A DNA stretch of 64,000 nt from Sphingomonadaceae bacterium 3R27E2-A (GCA_005503165.1 SCNT01000014.1:1-64000), one strand, 5' to 3'; positions 27,481 through 36,122 are shown, counted from the first letter of the stretch. Numbers and translations: made by a program. The notes: generated by a model not told the origin, from the sequence alone.

Positions 27481-28137
27481 ATGGCTTATGGTGATAATGT
27501 CGACCCTAAAAACAGGGTAGTGGCAATCGTCTTGGTCGGTCTGTTCACCGCTGTTCTGGGCTATGGCCTGGTCAATGGTTTGAACATCAGCATCGTCAAG
27601 AAGATTGCCGAGAAATTGGACGTGGTGGACGTCGAAGAGCCGCCGCCGCCCGAGGAGCCGCCGCCGCCGCCGCCGCCGGACAATGTCCTGCCGCCGCCGC
27701 CGCCGGTCGTGACGCCGCCGTCGCCGATTCCGCCGCCGGTGAGCACGAACACCGTGCAGTCGGTGCCGACTCCGCCGAAGCTTCCGCCGCCGCCGGTGTA
27801 CACCCCGCCCGCGCCGCCGGCTCCGCCGCCGGCTCCCGATCTCAGCCAGGCGGGCAGCCCGCGTGGCAACCCGGGCCGCTGGGCGACCAACGACGACTAT
27901 CCGGCGCGTGCCATGCGCGAAGAGCGCGAAGGCACGACCGGGTTCCGCGTGACCTACAACGCCGAAGGCCGCATCACGTCGTGCGACGTCACGTCGTCGA
28001 GCGGCCATGCCGACCTCGATGCGGAGACCTGCAAGCTCATCACGCGCCGCGGCCGGTTCAACCCGGGCAAGGACCGTGCGGGCAACCCCACAGGCGGTAC
28101 CTACAGCAATCGTATCCGGTGGCAGATCCCGCGCTGA
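27481..28137 (+). CDS. tonB: TonB family energy transducer
   Basis: 218 residues. An N-terminal membrane anchor (about 12-31), a Pro-rich rigid linker (about 53-120, built of Pro-Pro and Glu-Pro repeats), and a C-terminal TonB domain (about 130-218) with YPARAMREEREGTTGFRVTY and the final RIRWQIPR. It transmits the proton-motive force to outer-membrane TonB-dependent receptors. It is followed by exbB and two exbD genes on the same strand. The linker is encoded by a low-complexity CCGCCG tract that could vary in length by slippage. Confidence 0.93.
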   Translation: MAYGDNVDPKNRVVAIVLVGLFTAVLGYGLVNGLNISIVKKIAEKLDVVDVEEPPPPEEPPPPPPPDNVLPPPPPVVTPPSPIPPPVSTNTVQSVPTPPKLPPPPVYTPPAPPAPPPAPDLSQAGSPRGNPGRWATNDDYPARAMREEREGTTGFRVTYNAEGRITSCDVTSSSGHADLDAETCKLITRRGRFNPGKDRAGNPTGGTYSNRIRWQIPR

Positions 28138-28204
28138 TCGGCGCAGGGTTCGGCCTCCATATCCAAGTTTCTCGATTTTCGGACTTTGAGAGGGAATATC
28201 CTAT

Positions 28205-29014
28205 ATGTTTAATCTGATCGCAAATGCAGCTGCTGCCGCTCCCGCGGCAGCCCACGACGCCGGCCTCAGCCTGATGCCCGCATCGATGTGCGTGAAGGAA
28301 GAGGGTCAGAGCCCCTATGGTCTCGTCCCCGCGCTCTGCGAAGGCGGCGTCGTCTCGCAGCTCACCTTCCTCATCCTGCTGATCATGTTCGTCGGCACGC
28401 TCTACATCCTGTTCACCAAGCTGTTCGAACAGAATAAGGTCATGAACCAGGGCAAGGCCGTCGACGCCAATTTCTGGCGCGCGCCGACGCTTGCCGAAGG
28501 TGCGGCGAAGCTCGAAAAGAACAGCGCCTATCGCCAGGTCGTCGAAGACGGTCTGCGCGCTAACGAAGAGCATAACAAGTTGACCGACCCCGTCGAAGCC
28601 CATGACTGGATGCACGGCACGCTCGAGCGTTCGCAGAACCACATCAACTCGAAGCTCAACGGCGGCCTTGCGTTCCTCGCGACCGTGGGTTCGACGGCGC
28701 CGTTCGTCGGGCTGTTCGGTACCGTTATCGGTATTCTGCGCGCCCTCGTGAAGATCGGTGCGTCGGGCCAGGCCTCGATCGACACCGTCGCCGGTCCGGT
28801 CGGTGAAGCGCTCATCATGACCGCCATCGGTCTGATCGTTGCGGTTCCCGCGGTGCTCGCGTTCAACTGGCTGCAGAGCCGCAACAAGGCGATCGCCCGC
28901 CGTCTGTCGACCTTCTCGAACGACGTTCTCGGTTCGATCATGTCGGGCGGCCAGGTGAAGCCGGTGACCCCGGCGGCCAAGGCCGCTGCTCCGGCTGCTG
29001 CGCCGAAGAAGTAA
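28205..29014 (+). CDS. exbB: MotA/TolQ/ExbB proton channel family protein
   Basis: 269 residues. An N-terminal periplasmic segment with a Cys pair region (SMCVKEEGQ, PALCEGG) precedes the first membrane helix (about 58-78, LTFLILLIMFVGTLYILF). Two further helices carry the MotA/TolQ/ExbB core, with ATVGSTAPFVGLFGTVIGI and then GEALIMTAIGLIVAVPAVLAF. A C-terminal Ala/Pro/Lys tail is present. The ribosome site GAGAGGGAAT is strong. It forms the inner-membrane motor with ExbD for TonB. The order tonB-exbB-exbD-exbD is typical of Caulobacterales and sphingomonads. Confidence 0.93.
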   Translation: MFNLIANAAAAAPAAAHDAGLSLMPASMCVKEEGQSPYGLVPALCEGGVVSQLTFLILLIMFVGTLYILFTKLFEQNKVMNQGKAVDANFWRAPTLAEGAAKLEKNSAYRQVVEDGLRANEEHNKLTDPVEAHDWMHGTLERSQNHINSKLNGGLAFLATVGSTAPFVGLFGTVIGILRALVKIGASGQASIDTVAGPVGEALIMTAIGLIVAVPAVLAFNWLQSRNKAIARRLSTFSNDVLGSIMSGGQVKPVTPAAKAAAPAAAPKK

Positions 29015-29073
29015 GATCCGGCAATCCGGCGCCCGCCGCCGCCGCCTCCGGGCGGCGCTTCGGGGGCCGGATC
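29015..29073 (+). promoter_or_regulatory. Intercistronic hairpin between exbB and the first exbD
   Basis: GATCCGGC at 29015-29022, right after the exbB stop, pairs with GCCGGATC at 29066-29073. The intervening GC-rich sequence can form an inner stem. It lies in the 95-nt gap before exbD and has no T-tract, so it may act in mRNA processing or partial attenuation and give more ExbB than ExbD. Inference from structure only. Confidence 0.45.
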
Positions 29074-29109
29074 GTCCCATGAAACAATTTGTGACAGGAT
29101 GCTGATCCT

Positions 29110-29631
29110 ATGTCGATGAGTGTAGGCGATAAGGGCGGCGAAGACGCCCCGATGTCCGAAATCAACACGACGCCCCTCGTGGACATCATGCTTGTGTTGC
29201 TCATCATCTTCCTCATCACGGTCCCCGTGGTGTTGGAGACGGTGAACCTGAAGCTGCCCGATGTGGCGTTCGAAGTGACGACGACCAAGCCCGAAAACGT
29301 GTTGCTCTCGGTCCGCTCGGCGGACACCGACGGCGACGGCGAACCCAATCCCGAAAGCACCGCCTGCGAAGTCTATTGGGGCCAGACCCCGGTCGATTCG
29401 AAGGTGCTGCTGGAACGTGGGCAAAAGAAGCTCGAAGACCTGATCGCCGATATCGGCGGCGTCGAGAACATCACCGAGGAAAATTTCCCCGAAGTGCACA
29501 TCCGCGGCGACGTGAACACGCCGTACCAGTGCATCGGCGGGGTGATCTACACGATGCAGTACGCCGGCTTCCAGAAGATCGGGTTCATTTCCGAACCGGC
29601 GCCCGGCTCGGGCACGATGGGCCGCCTCTAA
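29110..29631 (+). CDS. exbD: ExbD/TolR family biopolymer transport protein (first copy)
   Basis: 173 residues, longer than typical ExbD. One membrane helix (about 24-43) carries the conserved Asp25 in PLVDIMLVLLIIF. The periplasmic domain contains an acidic insert (ADTDGDGEPNPES, 71-83) and cysteines 86 and 141, which could form a disulfide bridge. It is followed 32 nt later by a second exbD. Together with ExbB it should form the motor for TonB; the two ExbD forms may give distinct or mixed complexes. Confidence 0.9.
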   Translation: MSMSVGDKGGEDAPMSEINTTPLVDIMLVLLIIFLITVPVVLETVNLKLPDVAFEVTTTKPENVLLSVRSADTDGDGEPNPESTACEVYWGQTPVDSKVLLERGQKKLEDLIADIGGVENITEENFPEVHIRGDVNTPYQCIGGVIYTMQYAGFQKIGFISEPAPGSGTMGRL

Positions 29632-29663
29632 GGCGCTCCGGCTAGTTATAAAGGAATAATCCT

Positions 29664-30089
29664 ATGTCCATGGCCGTTGGCGATCGGGACGAAAATGAAC
29701 CGATGATGGATATGAACACGACGCCGCTGATCGACGTCATGCTCGTGCTCCTCATCATGTTCATCATCACCATCCCGGTCCAGACCCACGCGGTGAAGAT
29801 CGACCTGCCGGTGCCGACCGATGCCGAAAGCAACGTCGATCCGGAAAAGAACAAGGTGATGATCGATCCCGCCGGGACGATCACCTGGAACGGCACGCCG
29901 GTCGACCTGGCGCAGCTCGAAAATTATCTGCTCCAGACCAAGGCGCTGCCGGTCGAGCCCGAACTTCAGGTTCAGCCCGACCCCTATGCCCGCTACATCG
30001 TGGTCGACCGCGTGATGGCGGTGATCAAGCGCAGCGGCGTCGGCAAGCTCGGCTTCGTCGGCAACGAACAATATGCGCGCGTCTTCTGA
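29664..30089 (+). CDS. exbD: ExbD/TolR family biopolymer transport protein (second copy)
   Basis: 141 residues, normal ExbD length, with AAAGGA 8 nt upstream. The membrane helix has the conserved Asp24 in PLIDVMLVLLIMF. The periplasmic part lacks the acidic insert and the two cysteines found in the first copy, and ends with VMAVIKRSGVGKLGFVGNEQ. It is the last gene of the tonB-exbB-exbD-exbD unit, followed by a strong intrinsic terminator. Confidence 0.92.
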   Translation: MSMAVGDRDENEPMMDMNTTPLIDVMLVLLIMFIITIPVQTHAVKIDLPVPTDAESNVDPEKNKVMIDPAGTITWNGTPVDLAQLENYLLQTKALPVEPELQVQPDPYARYIVVDRVMAVIKRSGVGKLGFVGNEQYARVF

Positions 30090-30115
30090 TCGCTGATCGG
30101 ACCGCGCGAAAAGGC

Positions 30116-30149
30116 AAGGGCCGCGAAGCAATTCGCGGCCCTTTTCCTT
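30116..30149 (+). terminator. Rho-independent terminator of the tonB-exb operon
   Basis: A 12-bp perfect stem, AAGGGCCGCGAA (30116-30127) with TTCGCGGCCCTT (30132-30143), closed by a GCAA tetraloop, is followed by a T-rich run TTTTCCTTT. It lies 27 nt after the second exbD stop. Confidence 0.88.
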
Positions 30150-30192
30150 TGGCGGGTGCCTTGGTCGATGGCGGGTTTCGGGTGAACCTTGT

Positions 30193-30268
30193 CGTTCCCC
30201 GGCGCAAGCCGGGGTCCAGATTGCAAGCACAGCCCTCGCATCTGGGCCCCGGCTTGCGCCGGGGAACG
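30193..30268. repeat. REP-like inverted-repeat element, copy 2
   Basis: The 28-nt unit at 30193-30220 (starting CGTTCCCCGGCGCAAGCC) and the unit at 30241-30268 are inverted copies with a single mismatch and a 20-nt spacer. This is the most symmetric of the three elements of this class. The 303-nt stretch 30090-30392 holds the exb terminator, this element and then the upstream region of the UDP-glucose dehydrogenase gene; I see no gene in it. Confidence 0.85.
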
Positions 30269-30392
30269 GGATAGGACGAACGTCCGCTCCCGACCTCAAA
30301 ACCGCCATCTCTGTCCCGCCCCCACATGACCGCTTTTCCTTTCGCGCCATTCCTCCTAAAGACGCGCCGCCTCCAGCAATAAAGGGTGAGCC

Positions 30393-31703
30393 ATGAAAAT
30401 CGCCATGATCGGAACGGGCTACGTCGGCCTTGTCTCGGGTGCCTGTTTCTCCGATTTCGGCCATGACGTGGTGTGCGTCGACAAGGACGCGTCGAAGATC
30501 GAGGCGCTCCACGCCGGACGCATGCCGATCTACGAACCCGGGCTCGATGCGCTCGTCGCGGCGAACGTCGCCGCGGGCCGCCTCTCCTTCACCACCGAAC
30601 TCGCCCCCGCGGTCGCGGGGGCCGACGCGGTGTTCATTGCGGTCGGCACCCCGTCGCGCCGCGGCGATGGCCACGCCGACCTTTCCTATGTCTTCGGCGC
30701 CGCCGAGGAACTCGCCGCGACCCTCGGCCACGACTGCGTGATCGTCACCAAGTCGACCGTGCCGGTCGGCACCGGCGACGAGGTCGAGCGCATCCTGCGC
30801 GAAGGGTCGCCGGGGCGGACGCACAGCGTCGCCTCGAACCCCGAGTTCCTGCGCGAAGGCGCCGCGATCGGCGACTTCAAGCGCCCCGACCGCATCGTCA
30901 TCGGTGCCGAGGACGCGCGCGGCGAGGCGGTGCTGCGCGAAATCTATCGCCCGCTCTTCCTGAACGAAGCGCCGATCCTGGTCACCCGCCGCCGCACCGC
31001 CGAGATGATCAAATATGCCGCCAACGCCTTCCTCGCGACCAAGATCACCTTCATCAACGAGATCGCCGACCTGTGCGAAGCCGTGGGGGCGGAGGTGCAG
31101 GACGTCGCGCGCGGCATCGGGCTCGACAACCGCATCGGCGCGAAATTCCTCCACGCGGGTCCGGGCTATGGCGGCAGCTGCTTCCCGAAGGATACGCTCG
31201 CGCTGCTGAAGACCGCGCAGGACAATGACGTGCCGCTGCGCCTAGTCGAGGCGACGGTGCTCGCCAACGACCTTCGCAAGCGCGCGATGGGGCGCAAAAT
31301 CGTTACCGCGCTTGGCGGCAATGCGCGCGGCAAGACCGTCGCACTGCTCGGCCTGACCTTCAAGCCGAACACCGACGACATGCGCGATTCGCCCAGCCTC
31401 GCGATCGTCCAGACCCTGCTCGACGCCGGCGCGCGCGTTACCGCCTACGATCCGGAAGGCATGGAGATCGCGGCGCCGATGATGCCCGAGGTCGAGATGA
31501 AGGCCAGCGCCTATGCCGCGGCCGAGGGCGCCGATGCCGTCGCGATCGTCACCGAATGGGACGCCTTCCGCGCGCTCGATCTGGCGCGGCTCGGTGCGGG
31601 CATGACCGAGAAATTGCTCGTGGATCTCCGCAACATCTATCGCCGCGACGAAGTCGCCCGCCACGGCTTCCGTCACATCGCCGTTGGCACCGGCGGCGAA
31701 TAG
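30393..31703 (+). CDS. UDP-glucose/GDP-mannose dehydrogenase family protein (UDP-glucose 6-dehydrogenase)
   Basis: 436 residues. The Rossmann loop is GTGYVGL (7-13). The catalytic region HAGPGYGGSCFPKD places the nucleophilic Cys at 263. The C-terminal half has TFKPNTDDMRDSPS. These features fit UDP-glucose 6-dehydrogenase, which makes UDP-glucuronate for exopolysaccharide or glycolipid synthesis (glycosphingolipids in sphingomonads). GDP-mannose dehydrogenase is the less likely alternative. A ribosome site AAAGGGTGAG precedes the ATG. No other polysaccharide gene adjoins it. Confidence 0.9.
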   Translation: MKIAMIGTGYVGLVSGACFSDFGHDVVCVDKDASKIEALHAGRMPIYEPGLDALVAANVAAGRLSFTTELAPAVAGADAVFIAVGTPSRRGDGHADLSYVFGAAEELAATLGHDCVIVTKSTVPVGTGDEVERILREGSPGRTHSVASNPEFLREGAAIGDFKRPDRIVIGAEDARGEAVLREIYRPLFLNEAPILVTRRRTAEMIKYAANAFLATKITFINEIADLCEAVGAEVQDVARGIGLDNRIGAKFLHAGPGYGGSCFPKDTLALLKTAQDNDVPLRLVEATVLANDLRKRAMGRKIVTALGGNARGKTVALLGLTFKPNTDDMRDSPSLAIVQTLLDAGARVTAYDPEGMEIAAPMMPEVEMKASAYAAAEGADAVAIVTEWDAFRALDLARLGAGMTEKLLVDLRNIYRRDEVARHGFRHIAVGTGGE

Positions 31704-31782
31704 AGGCATCCTCCCGGTGGACGGAACGAATCCGCCGCGACGGCATTGCGAGTCCGACGCCTTTTTCCGGGGAGCAGAAAGA

Positions 31783-32358
31783 ATGACGATGCGTTCGATC
31801 ATGATCCGTAACGTCGGCATCGGGGCGCTCGCCCTGTCGGTCGTCGCGCTCGGCGGCTGCAAGATGATGGGCAAGACGGACGATCCGGTCTCGAACCTGC
31901 CCGTCGCCGACGCCAGCGCGGCGCTGTTCGACGCGCGCGGCGCCGACCGCGGCCGCGTCGACATCTACCGCGACACCGACGGCCTCCGTCTCGAACTCGT
32001 CGCGCGCGGTTTCGCGGCGGGCACCTATGGCATGCACGTCCACGCCGTCGGCAAATGCGACGCCCCCAAATATACGACCGCGGGCCCGCACTGGAACCCG
32101 ACGAACGTCCAGCACGGCCGCGACAATCCGATGGGCGCGCACCATGGCGACATGCCCAATCTGGTGATCGAGCCCGACACCATCGGCCGCGCGACGCTGC
32201 GCCTCGTCGGCTCGCGCCTGTCGGGCGACGGCGCGTTGCTCGATGCCGACGGCGCCGCCTTCGTCATCCACGCCAGGCCCGACGATTACAAGACCGACCC
32301 CAGCGGCAACAGCGGCGACCGCATCGTCTGCGGCGTGATCACGCCGCGGGCGGGGTAA
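31783..32358 (+). CDS. sodC: Cu,Zn superoxide dismutase, lipoprotein form
   Basis: 191 residues from ATG 31783, with GGGGAG upstream. The N-terminus is a lipoprotein signal with lipobox ALGGC (Cys26). The metal-site pattern is complete: MHVHAVGKC (His85, His87), GPHWNP (His103), a GAHHGDMPN stretch with further ligands, and a C-terminal HARPDDYKT and GNSGDRIVCG with the disulfide Cys and active-site Arg. It protects the periplasm or envelope from superoxide. It lies 79 nt after the UDP-glucose dehydrogenase gene; cotranscription is possible. Confidence 0.93.
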   Translation: MTMRSIMIRNVGIGALALSVVALGGCKMMGKTDDPVSNLPVADASAALFDARGADRGRVDIYRDTDGLRLELVARGFAAGTYGMHVHAVGKCDAPKYTTAGPHWNPTNVQHGRDNPMGAHHGDMPNLVIEPDTIGRATLRLVGSRLSGDGALLDADGAAFVIHARPDDYKTDPSGNSGDRIVCGVITPRAG

Positions 32359-32386
32359 GCCCCTTTAGGGCGATTGTGGAAATCGT

Positions 32387-32461
32387 GATCCCCGGCGAAA
32401 GCCGGGGCCCAGATCGCGAACTCAACCCTTTACCTCCTGGGCCCGGCTTTCGCCGGGGATC
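32387..32461. repeat. REP-like inverted-repeat element, copy 3
   Basis: GATCCCCGGCGAAAGCCG begins the left unit (32387-32412) and the right unit (32437-32461) is its inverted copy lacking one C. It sits between the convergent SOD and MFS genes and may serve as a bidirectional 3'-end structure. Same class as 24858-24919 and 30193-30268. Confidence 0.85.
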
Positions 32462-32501
32462 GCATTAGTGCAGCTCTCCCAGCTGCCACTTGGCCCGAAA
32501 C

Positions 32502-34115
32502 TCAAACCCGCGCGCGTTCCTCGATCGTCGCCTCGGCCTTCGGCACCGCGCGATAGGCGTAAATCAGCAGCGCCAGCGCGATCGGCGCGACGGCGATCAG
32601 TGCCAATATCCCCGTGCGCAGATCGCCCACCGGCTTGCCGTCGACGACCGTCCCCGCCAGGTCCGAAATCTGCCCGACCATATAGGGGCCGAACGACAGG
32701 CCGACGAGCGTCGTGCCGAGGAAGAAGGCCGCGGTCGCGGTCCCGCGCATGCGCGGCAGCACCAGGTCCTGCGTCGTCGCCGCCGCCGCGCCCAGCGCCG
32801 CGGCGCCGAACATGCCCGCGAAGAAGTTCATCGTATAGAAGAGGAGCGGGTCGGGGGTGGTGTAGCCGATCCAGATCGGGATGATCGGCGCGACGACGCC
32901 GAAGATGATCATCAGGATGCGCCCGGCGGGATTCTTAGCGCGCAGGGCATCGGCGATCCGCCCGCCGATGATCACGCCGACGAAGCCGCTGATCGCGCCG
33001 TTGGCGCCCAGAACGAAGGCCAGCTCCTGCTTGGGCAGCCCCAGCACGATCTCGGCATAGGGCGCCGACCAGAACGCGAGCGCATAGGCGGCGAGGCTGA
33101 CCATGCCATAGCCGAGCGTCGTGCAGATGAAGGCCGGGGTGCCCCAGATCAGGCGGAAGGTCGCGGGGTCGCGCGCGCGCAGCGTGCAGGCCCAGGAAAA
33201 GACCGCATAATAGCCGAGGCCGACGGCCGACCATTGTGGCAGGTTGCCCGTCAGTTCGATCATCCACCAGGCGAAGGCGGCGATCGCCGCCGCGAAACCG
33301 ATGTTGATCGCCAGCGCGCTCGCCCCGCGCTCAGCGGCACCGATCAGCGTGAAGGGCGGCACGATCGTCGACAGATCGCGCGCGAACTCGCGGAACGGCG
33401 CCGCCGAAACCTGGGGCGAGCTTGGGCTCGCCACGCCGTCCATCGCGCCGCGCACCGGTTCCCTCAGCGTCGCGACCCAAAGCGCGACGAGCAGCCCGGG
33501 GATGCCGACCGCCAGGAACGCCGCCTGCCAGCCGACCAGCCCCAGCGGTCCGCCGCCCGGATAGGCCGCGTTCCACGCCTGGACGATCGACGCGCCGATG
33601 AACAGCGACACACCGCCGCCGAGATACAGCCCCGACGAATAGATGGCGAGTGCGGTCGCCTTCTGCCGCTTCGGAAAATAATCCGAAATCAGCGAGTAAG
33701 CTGTGGGGCTCGCGGTCGCTTCGCCGATGCCGACCCCCATGCGCGCCGCGGTCAGCGTAAACTGGTTGCGCGCGAAGCCCGACAATGCGGTCATCGCCGA
33801 CCACAAGGCGAGCCCGATCGACAGCAATTTCACCCGACTCCAATTGTCGGCAAGGCGGCCGAGCGGGATGCCGAACAGGGCGTAGAAGACCGCAAAGGCC
33901 GCGCCGCCGAGGAACCCCATGTCGCTGTCGGTCAGCTGCAGATGCGCCTTGATGTCGACCGCGAGGATGCTGATCACCTGCCGGTCGATGAAGTTCAGGA
34001 TGTAGACGACAACGAGGACCGAGAGGACGTACCAGCTGTAGCCGGTGGCGCGCGGCTCGCTTTCGGCGGTCGCAGCGGGAATGCCCGACGCGCTATCCTT
34101 GTCGATCCCGACCAT
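32502..34115 (-). CDS. MFS transporter
   Basis: 537 residues with twelve or more predicted membrane helices. The N-terminal half has FIDRQVISILAVDIKAHLQL and the loop GIPLGRLADNWSR, which is the MFS motif between helices 2 and 3, then RMGVGIGEATASPTAYSLISDYF. This resembles the spinster-like or anion:cation symporter group common in sphingomonads. The central loop (about residues 225-255) is long. Substrate cannot be assigned. It converges on sodC, and the start is 107 nt from the divergent phosphatase gene. Confidence 0.88.
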   Translation of the reverse strand: MVGIDKDSASGIPAATAESEPRATGYSWYVLSVLVVVYILNFIDRQVISILAVDIKAHLQLTDSDMGFLGGAAFAVFYALFGIPLGRLADNWSRVKLLSIGLALWSAMTALSGFARNQFTLTAARMGVGIGEATASPTAYSLISDYFPKRQKATALAIYSSGLYLGGGVSLFIGASIVQAWNAAYPGGGPLGLVGWQAAFLAVGIPGLLVALWVATLREPVRGAMDGVASPSSPQVSAAPFREFARDLSTIVPPFTLIGAAERGASALAINIGFAAAIAAFAWWMIELTGNLPQWSAVGLGYYAVFSWACTLRARDPATFRLIWGTPAFICTTLGYGMVSLAAYALAFWSAPYAEIVLGLPKQELAFVLGANGAISGFVGVIIGGRIADALRAKNPAGRILMIIFGVVAPIIPIWIGYTTPDPLLFYTMNFFAGMFGAAALGAAAATTQDLVLPRMRGTATAAFFLGTTLVGLSFGPYMVGQISDLAGTVVDGKPVGDLRTGILALIAVAPIALALLIYAYRAVPKAEATIEERARV

Positions 34116-34222
34116 CTGGCAACCCTCTCCCTGACCCTTTATAGTTGGCCGCCATGGCTAGCAGAGCCGGAAAAAGGCGCAAGTTGAAAGTCGGTTCAAC
34201 TTTGGGCGCAAAGAAGGATGAT

Positions 34223-34702
34223 ATGCACGAGGACAGCAACGTTCGGAAACCCGCTATCCTGTTCCTCTGCCTCGGCAATATCTGCCGCTCGCCCCTCGCC
34301 GAGGGCGCTGCGCGCGCCGCCTTCGCCGCTGCGGGGATCGAAGCGGCGCTCGATTCGGCGGGCACGGGCGACTGGCATGTCGGCCATCCCCCCGACCGCC
34401 GCGCGATGGCCGAAGCGCGGCGGCGCGGCGTCGATATTTCGGACCTCCGCGCGCGCCAGCTCCGCCCGTCGGACTTTGTCGACTTCGACCTGATCCTCGC
34501 TGCCGACGACACCAATCTCCATGACGCCCGGGCGCTCCGCCCTGCGGGCGCGACGGCCGAGCTCAGGCTGATGCTCGACCTCGTCCCCGGTCGCGCCGGC
34601 GAGAGCGTCGCCGACCCCTATTATGGCGACGACGGCGGTTTCGCCGCGACGTGGGACGATGTGTCGGCGGTCGCCGCGGCGCTGGTTGCCGCGAGCGGAT
34701 AG
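34223..34702 (+). CDS. Low-molecular-weight protein-tyrosine phosphatase
   Basis: 159 residues from ATG 34223, with AAGGA upstream. The P-loop CLGNICRS (16-23) has the CX5RS nucleophile Cys16 and Arg22, and the general-acid loop is DPYYGDD near residue 133. This fits the LMW-PTP family, which acts on phosphotyrosine proteins, often tyrosine kinases of exopolysaccharide synthesis. Its last 82 nt overlap the convergent ThpR gene on the other strand. Confidence 0.93.
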   Translation: MHEDSNVRKPAILFLCLGNICRSPLAEGAARAAFAAAGIEAALDSAGTGDWHVGHPPDRRAMAEARRRGVDISDLRARQLRPSDFVDFDLILAADDTNLHDARALRPAGATAELRLMLDLVPGRAGESVADPYYGDDGGFAATWDDVSAVAAALVAASG

Positions 34703-35226
34703 CGCGCGACGGGATGATAGCGCGACCCGCCATGCCCCATCTCGCTCTCGTAGAGCGTGACATGCCCGAAGACGAAGTCCGCGCTCGCAAGGTCGCTGTG
34801 CAGCGACAGGAAGGGCGCGACCGGCCCCGAACCGCGATGGAGCCGCGCCAGCGTGATGTGCGGGACGAAGGCGCGCGTTTCAGGTTCGATCCCGACGCGC
34901 GCGAGCAACTGGCCGACCTTGCGGTGCAGCGCCGCGAGCGGGGCGTGCGGCTCGACCCCCGCCCACACCATATGCGGGCGCCCCTGGTGCTTGAACAGGC
35001 TCACCCCCGCGATGCGCGCGGTCACCGCCGATGCGTGCAGCGCGCCGAGCGCGGCGGCGATATCCTCGGCGCGGTGGCGGTCGACCTCGCCGATGAAGCG
35101 CAAAGTCAGGTGAAGTTGCTCGTCGTCCTGCCAGCGCGCGCCGGCAATGCCGTGCATCGCGGCGATCAGCGCGGCTCTGATGGCGTGCGGCGGGCGCAGC
35201 GCGACAAACAGGCGGTGGGTCGACAT
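34621..35226 (-). CDS. thpR: RNA 2',3'-cyclic phosphodiesterase (ThpR/LigT family)
   Basis: 201 residues from ATG 35226; upstream in-frame codons overlap the start of another gene. The two HxTx motifs of the 2H phosphoesterase fold are HLTLRF (39-44) and HITLAR (123-128). Members open 2',3'-cyclic phosphates of RNA or ADP-ribose; cellular role uncertain. The last part of the reading frame overlaps the convergent LMW phosphatase by 82 nt, so the C-terminal about 25 residues are encoded antisense to its end. Confidence 0.88.
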   Translation of the reverse strand: MSTHRLFVALRPPHAIRAALIAAMHGIAGARWQDDEQLHLTLRFIGEVDRHRAEDIAAALGALHASAVTARIAGVSLFKHQGRPHMVWAGVEPHAPLAALHRKVGQLLARVGIEPETRAFVPHITLARLHRGSGPVAPFLSLHSDLASADFVFGHVTLYESEMGHGGSRYHPVARYPLAATSAAATADTSSHVAAKPPSSP

Positions 35227-35366
35227 GGCCCGGCCAGCATAAGCGCTTTGACGGGCGCGGAAACCCGAAAGGCGGCTCTTTTCCGGTTTCGCTTGAAAGC
35301 AAGCGGAAAAATGCCGATATTGCTGACTACGGCCGGTATGGGCTGGCCGGTTATGGAGTGAAAACA

Positions 35367-36095
35367 ATGGCTAATTGGAACGACCCCAATATGGCGGCTT
35401 CCGGTTTTGGCGCCGGCGCGGACGCGAGGGACCAGGCCGTCGATGCCGGCCTGCGGTCGTACATGCTGTCGGTTTACAACTATATGGCCTCGGGCGTGCT
35501 GCTCACGGGTATCGTCGCCTTGCTCGCATTCAACACGGGCGTGACGCTGTCGCTGGTCCAGAGCCCGCTGTGGTTTGTCGTCGCGCTGTCGCCGCTTGCC
35601 TTCGTGCTGGTGCTGAGCTTCGGCATCAACCGCCTGTCGACGACCGCGATGCAGGCGATCTTCTGGGCCTTCGCCGTGGTAATGGGCCTGTCGATGTCGA
35701 CGATCTTCCTGCGCTTCGGCATGGGATCGATCGCGCAGACCTTCTTTGCGACCGCCGCCGCCTTCGCCGGCCTCAGCCTCTACGGCTATACGACCAAGAA
35801 GGATCTGTCGGGTTTCGGCACCTTCCTGATCATGGGCGTCGTCGGCATCATCGTGGCGATGCTGATCAATCTGTTCGTCCAGTCGAGCGCGCTGATGCTC
35901 GCGATCAGCGTGGTCGGGGTGCTGATCTTCGCCGGCCTTACCGCCTATGACACGCAGAAGATCAAGAGCATGTATTTCTACGTCCGCGGGTCGGACATGA
36001 TGGGCAAGTCGGTGATCATGGGGGCGCTGAACCTCTACCTCGACTTCGTCAACATGTTCACTTTCCTGCTCAACATCCTGGGCAGCCGCGACTGA
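35367..36095 (+). CDS. Bax inhibitor-1/YccA family membrane protein
   Basis: 242 residues from ATG 35367, because GGAG is 8 nt upstream; a GTG at 35358 is in frame but without a proper site. Seven hydrophobic helices begin near residue 33 (SVYNYMASGVLLTG). The YccA/BI-1 features AGLTAYDTQKIK and ALNLYLDFVNMFTFLLNILG are near the C-terminus. BI-1 proteins are pH-sensitive calcium-leak-like membrane proteins; YccA also interacts with the FtsH protease. Followed by a strong terminator. Confidence 0.93.
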   Translation: MANWNDPNMAASGFGAGADARDQAVDAGLRSYMLSVYNYMASGVLLTGIVALLAFNTGVTLSLVQSPLWFVVALSPLAFVLVLSFGINRLSTTAMQAIFWAFAVVMGLSMSTIFLRFGMGSIAQTFFATAAAFAGLSLYGYTTKKDLSGFGTFLIMGVVGIIVAMLINLFVQSSALMLAISVVGVLIFAGLTAYDTQKIKSMYFYVRGSDMMGKSVIMGALNLYLDFVNMFTFLLNILGSRD

Positions 36096-36122
36096 GCGGA
36101 CGCATGAACGACGGAACAAGGG

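Noticed and set aside
27641-27840. CCGCCG-rich tract as a CRISPR-like or tandem repeat element
   Set aside because: It is the Pro-rich linker of TonB, a known low-complexity coding region, with no regular spacers.
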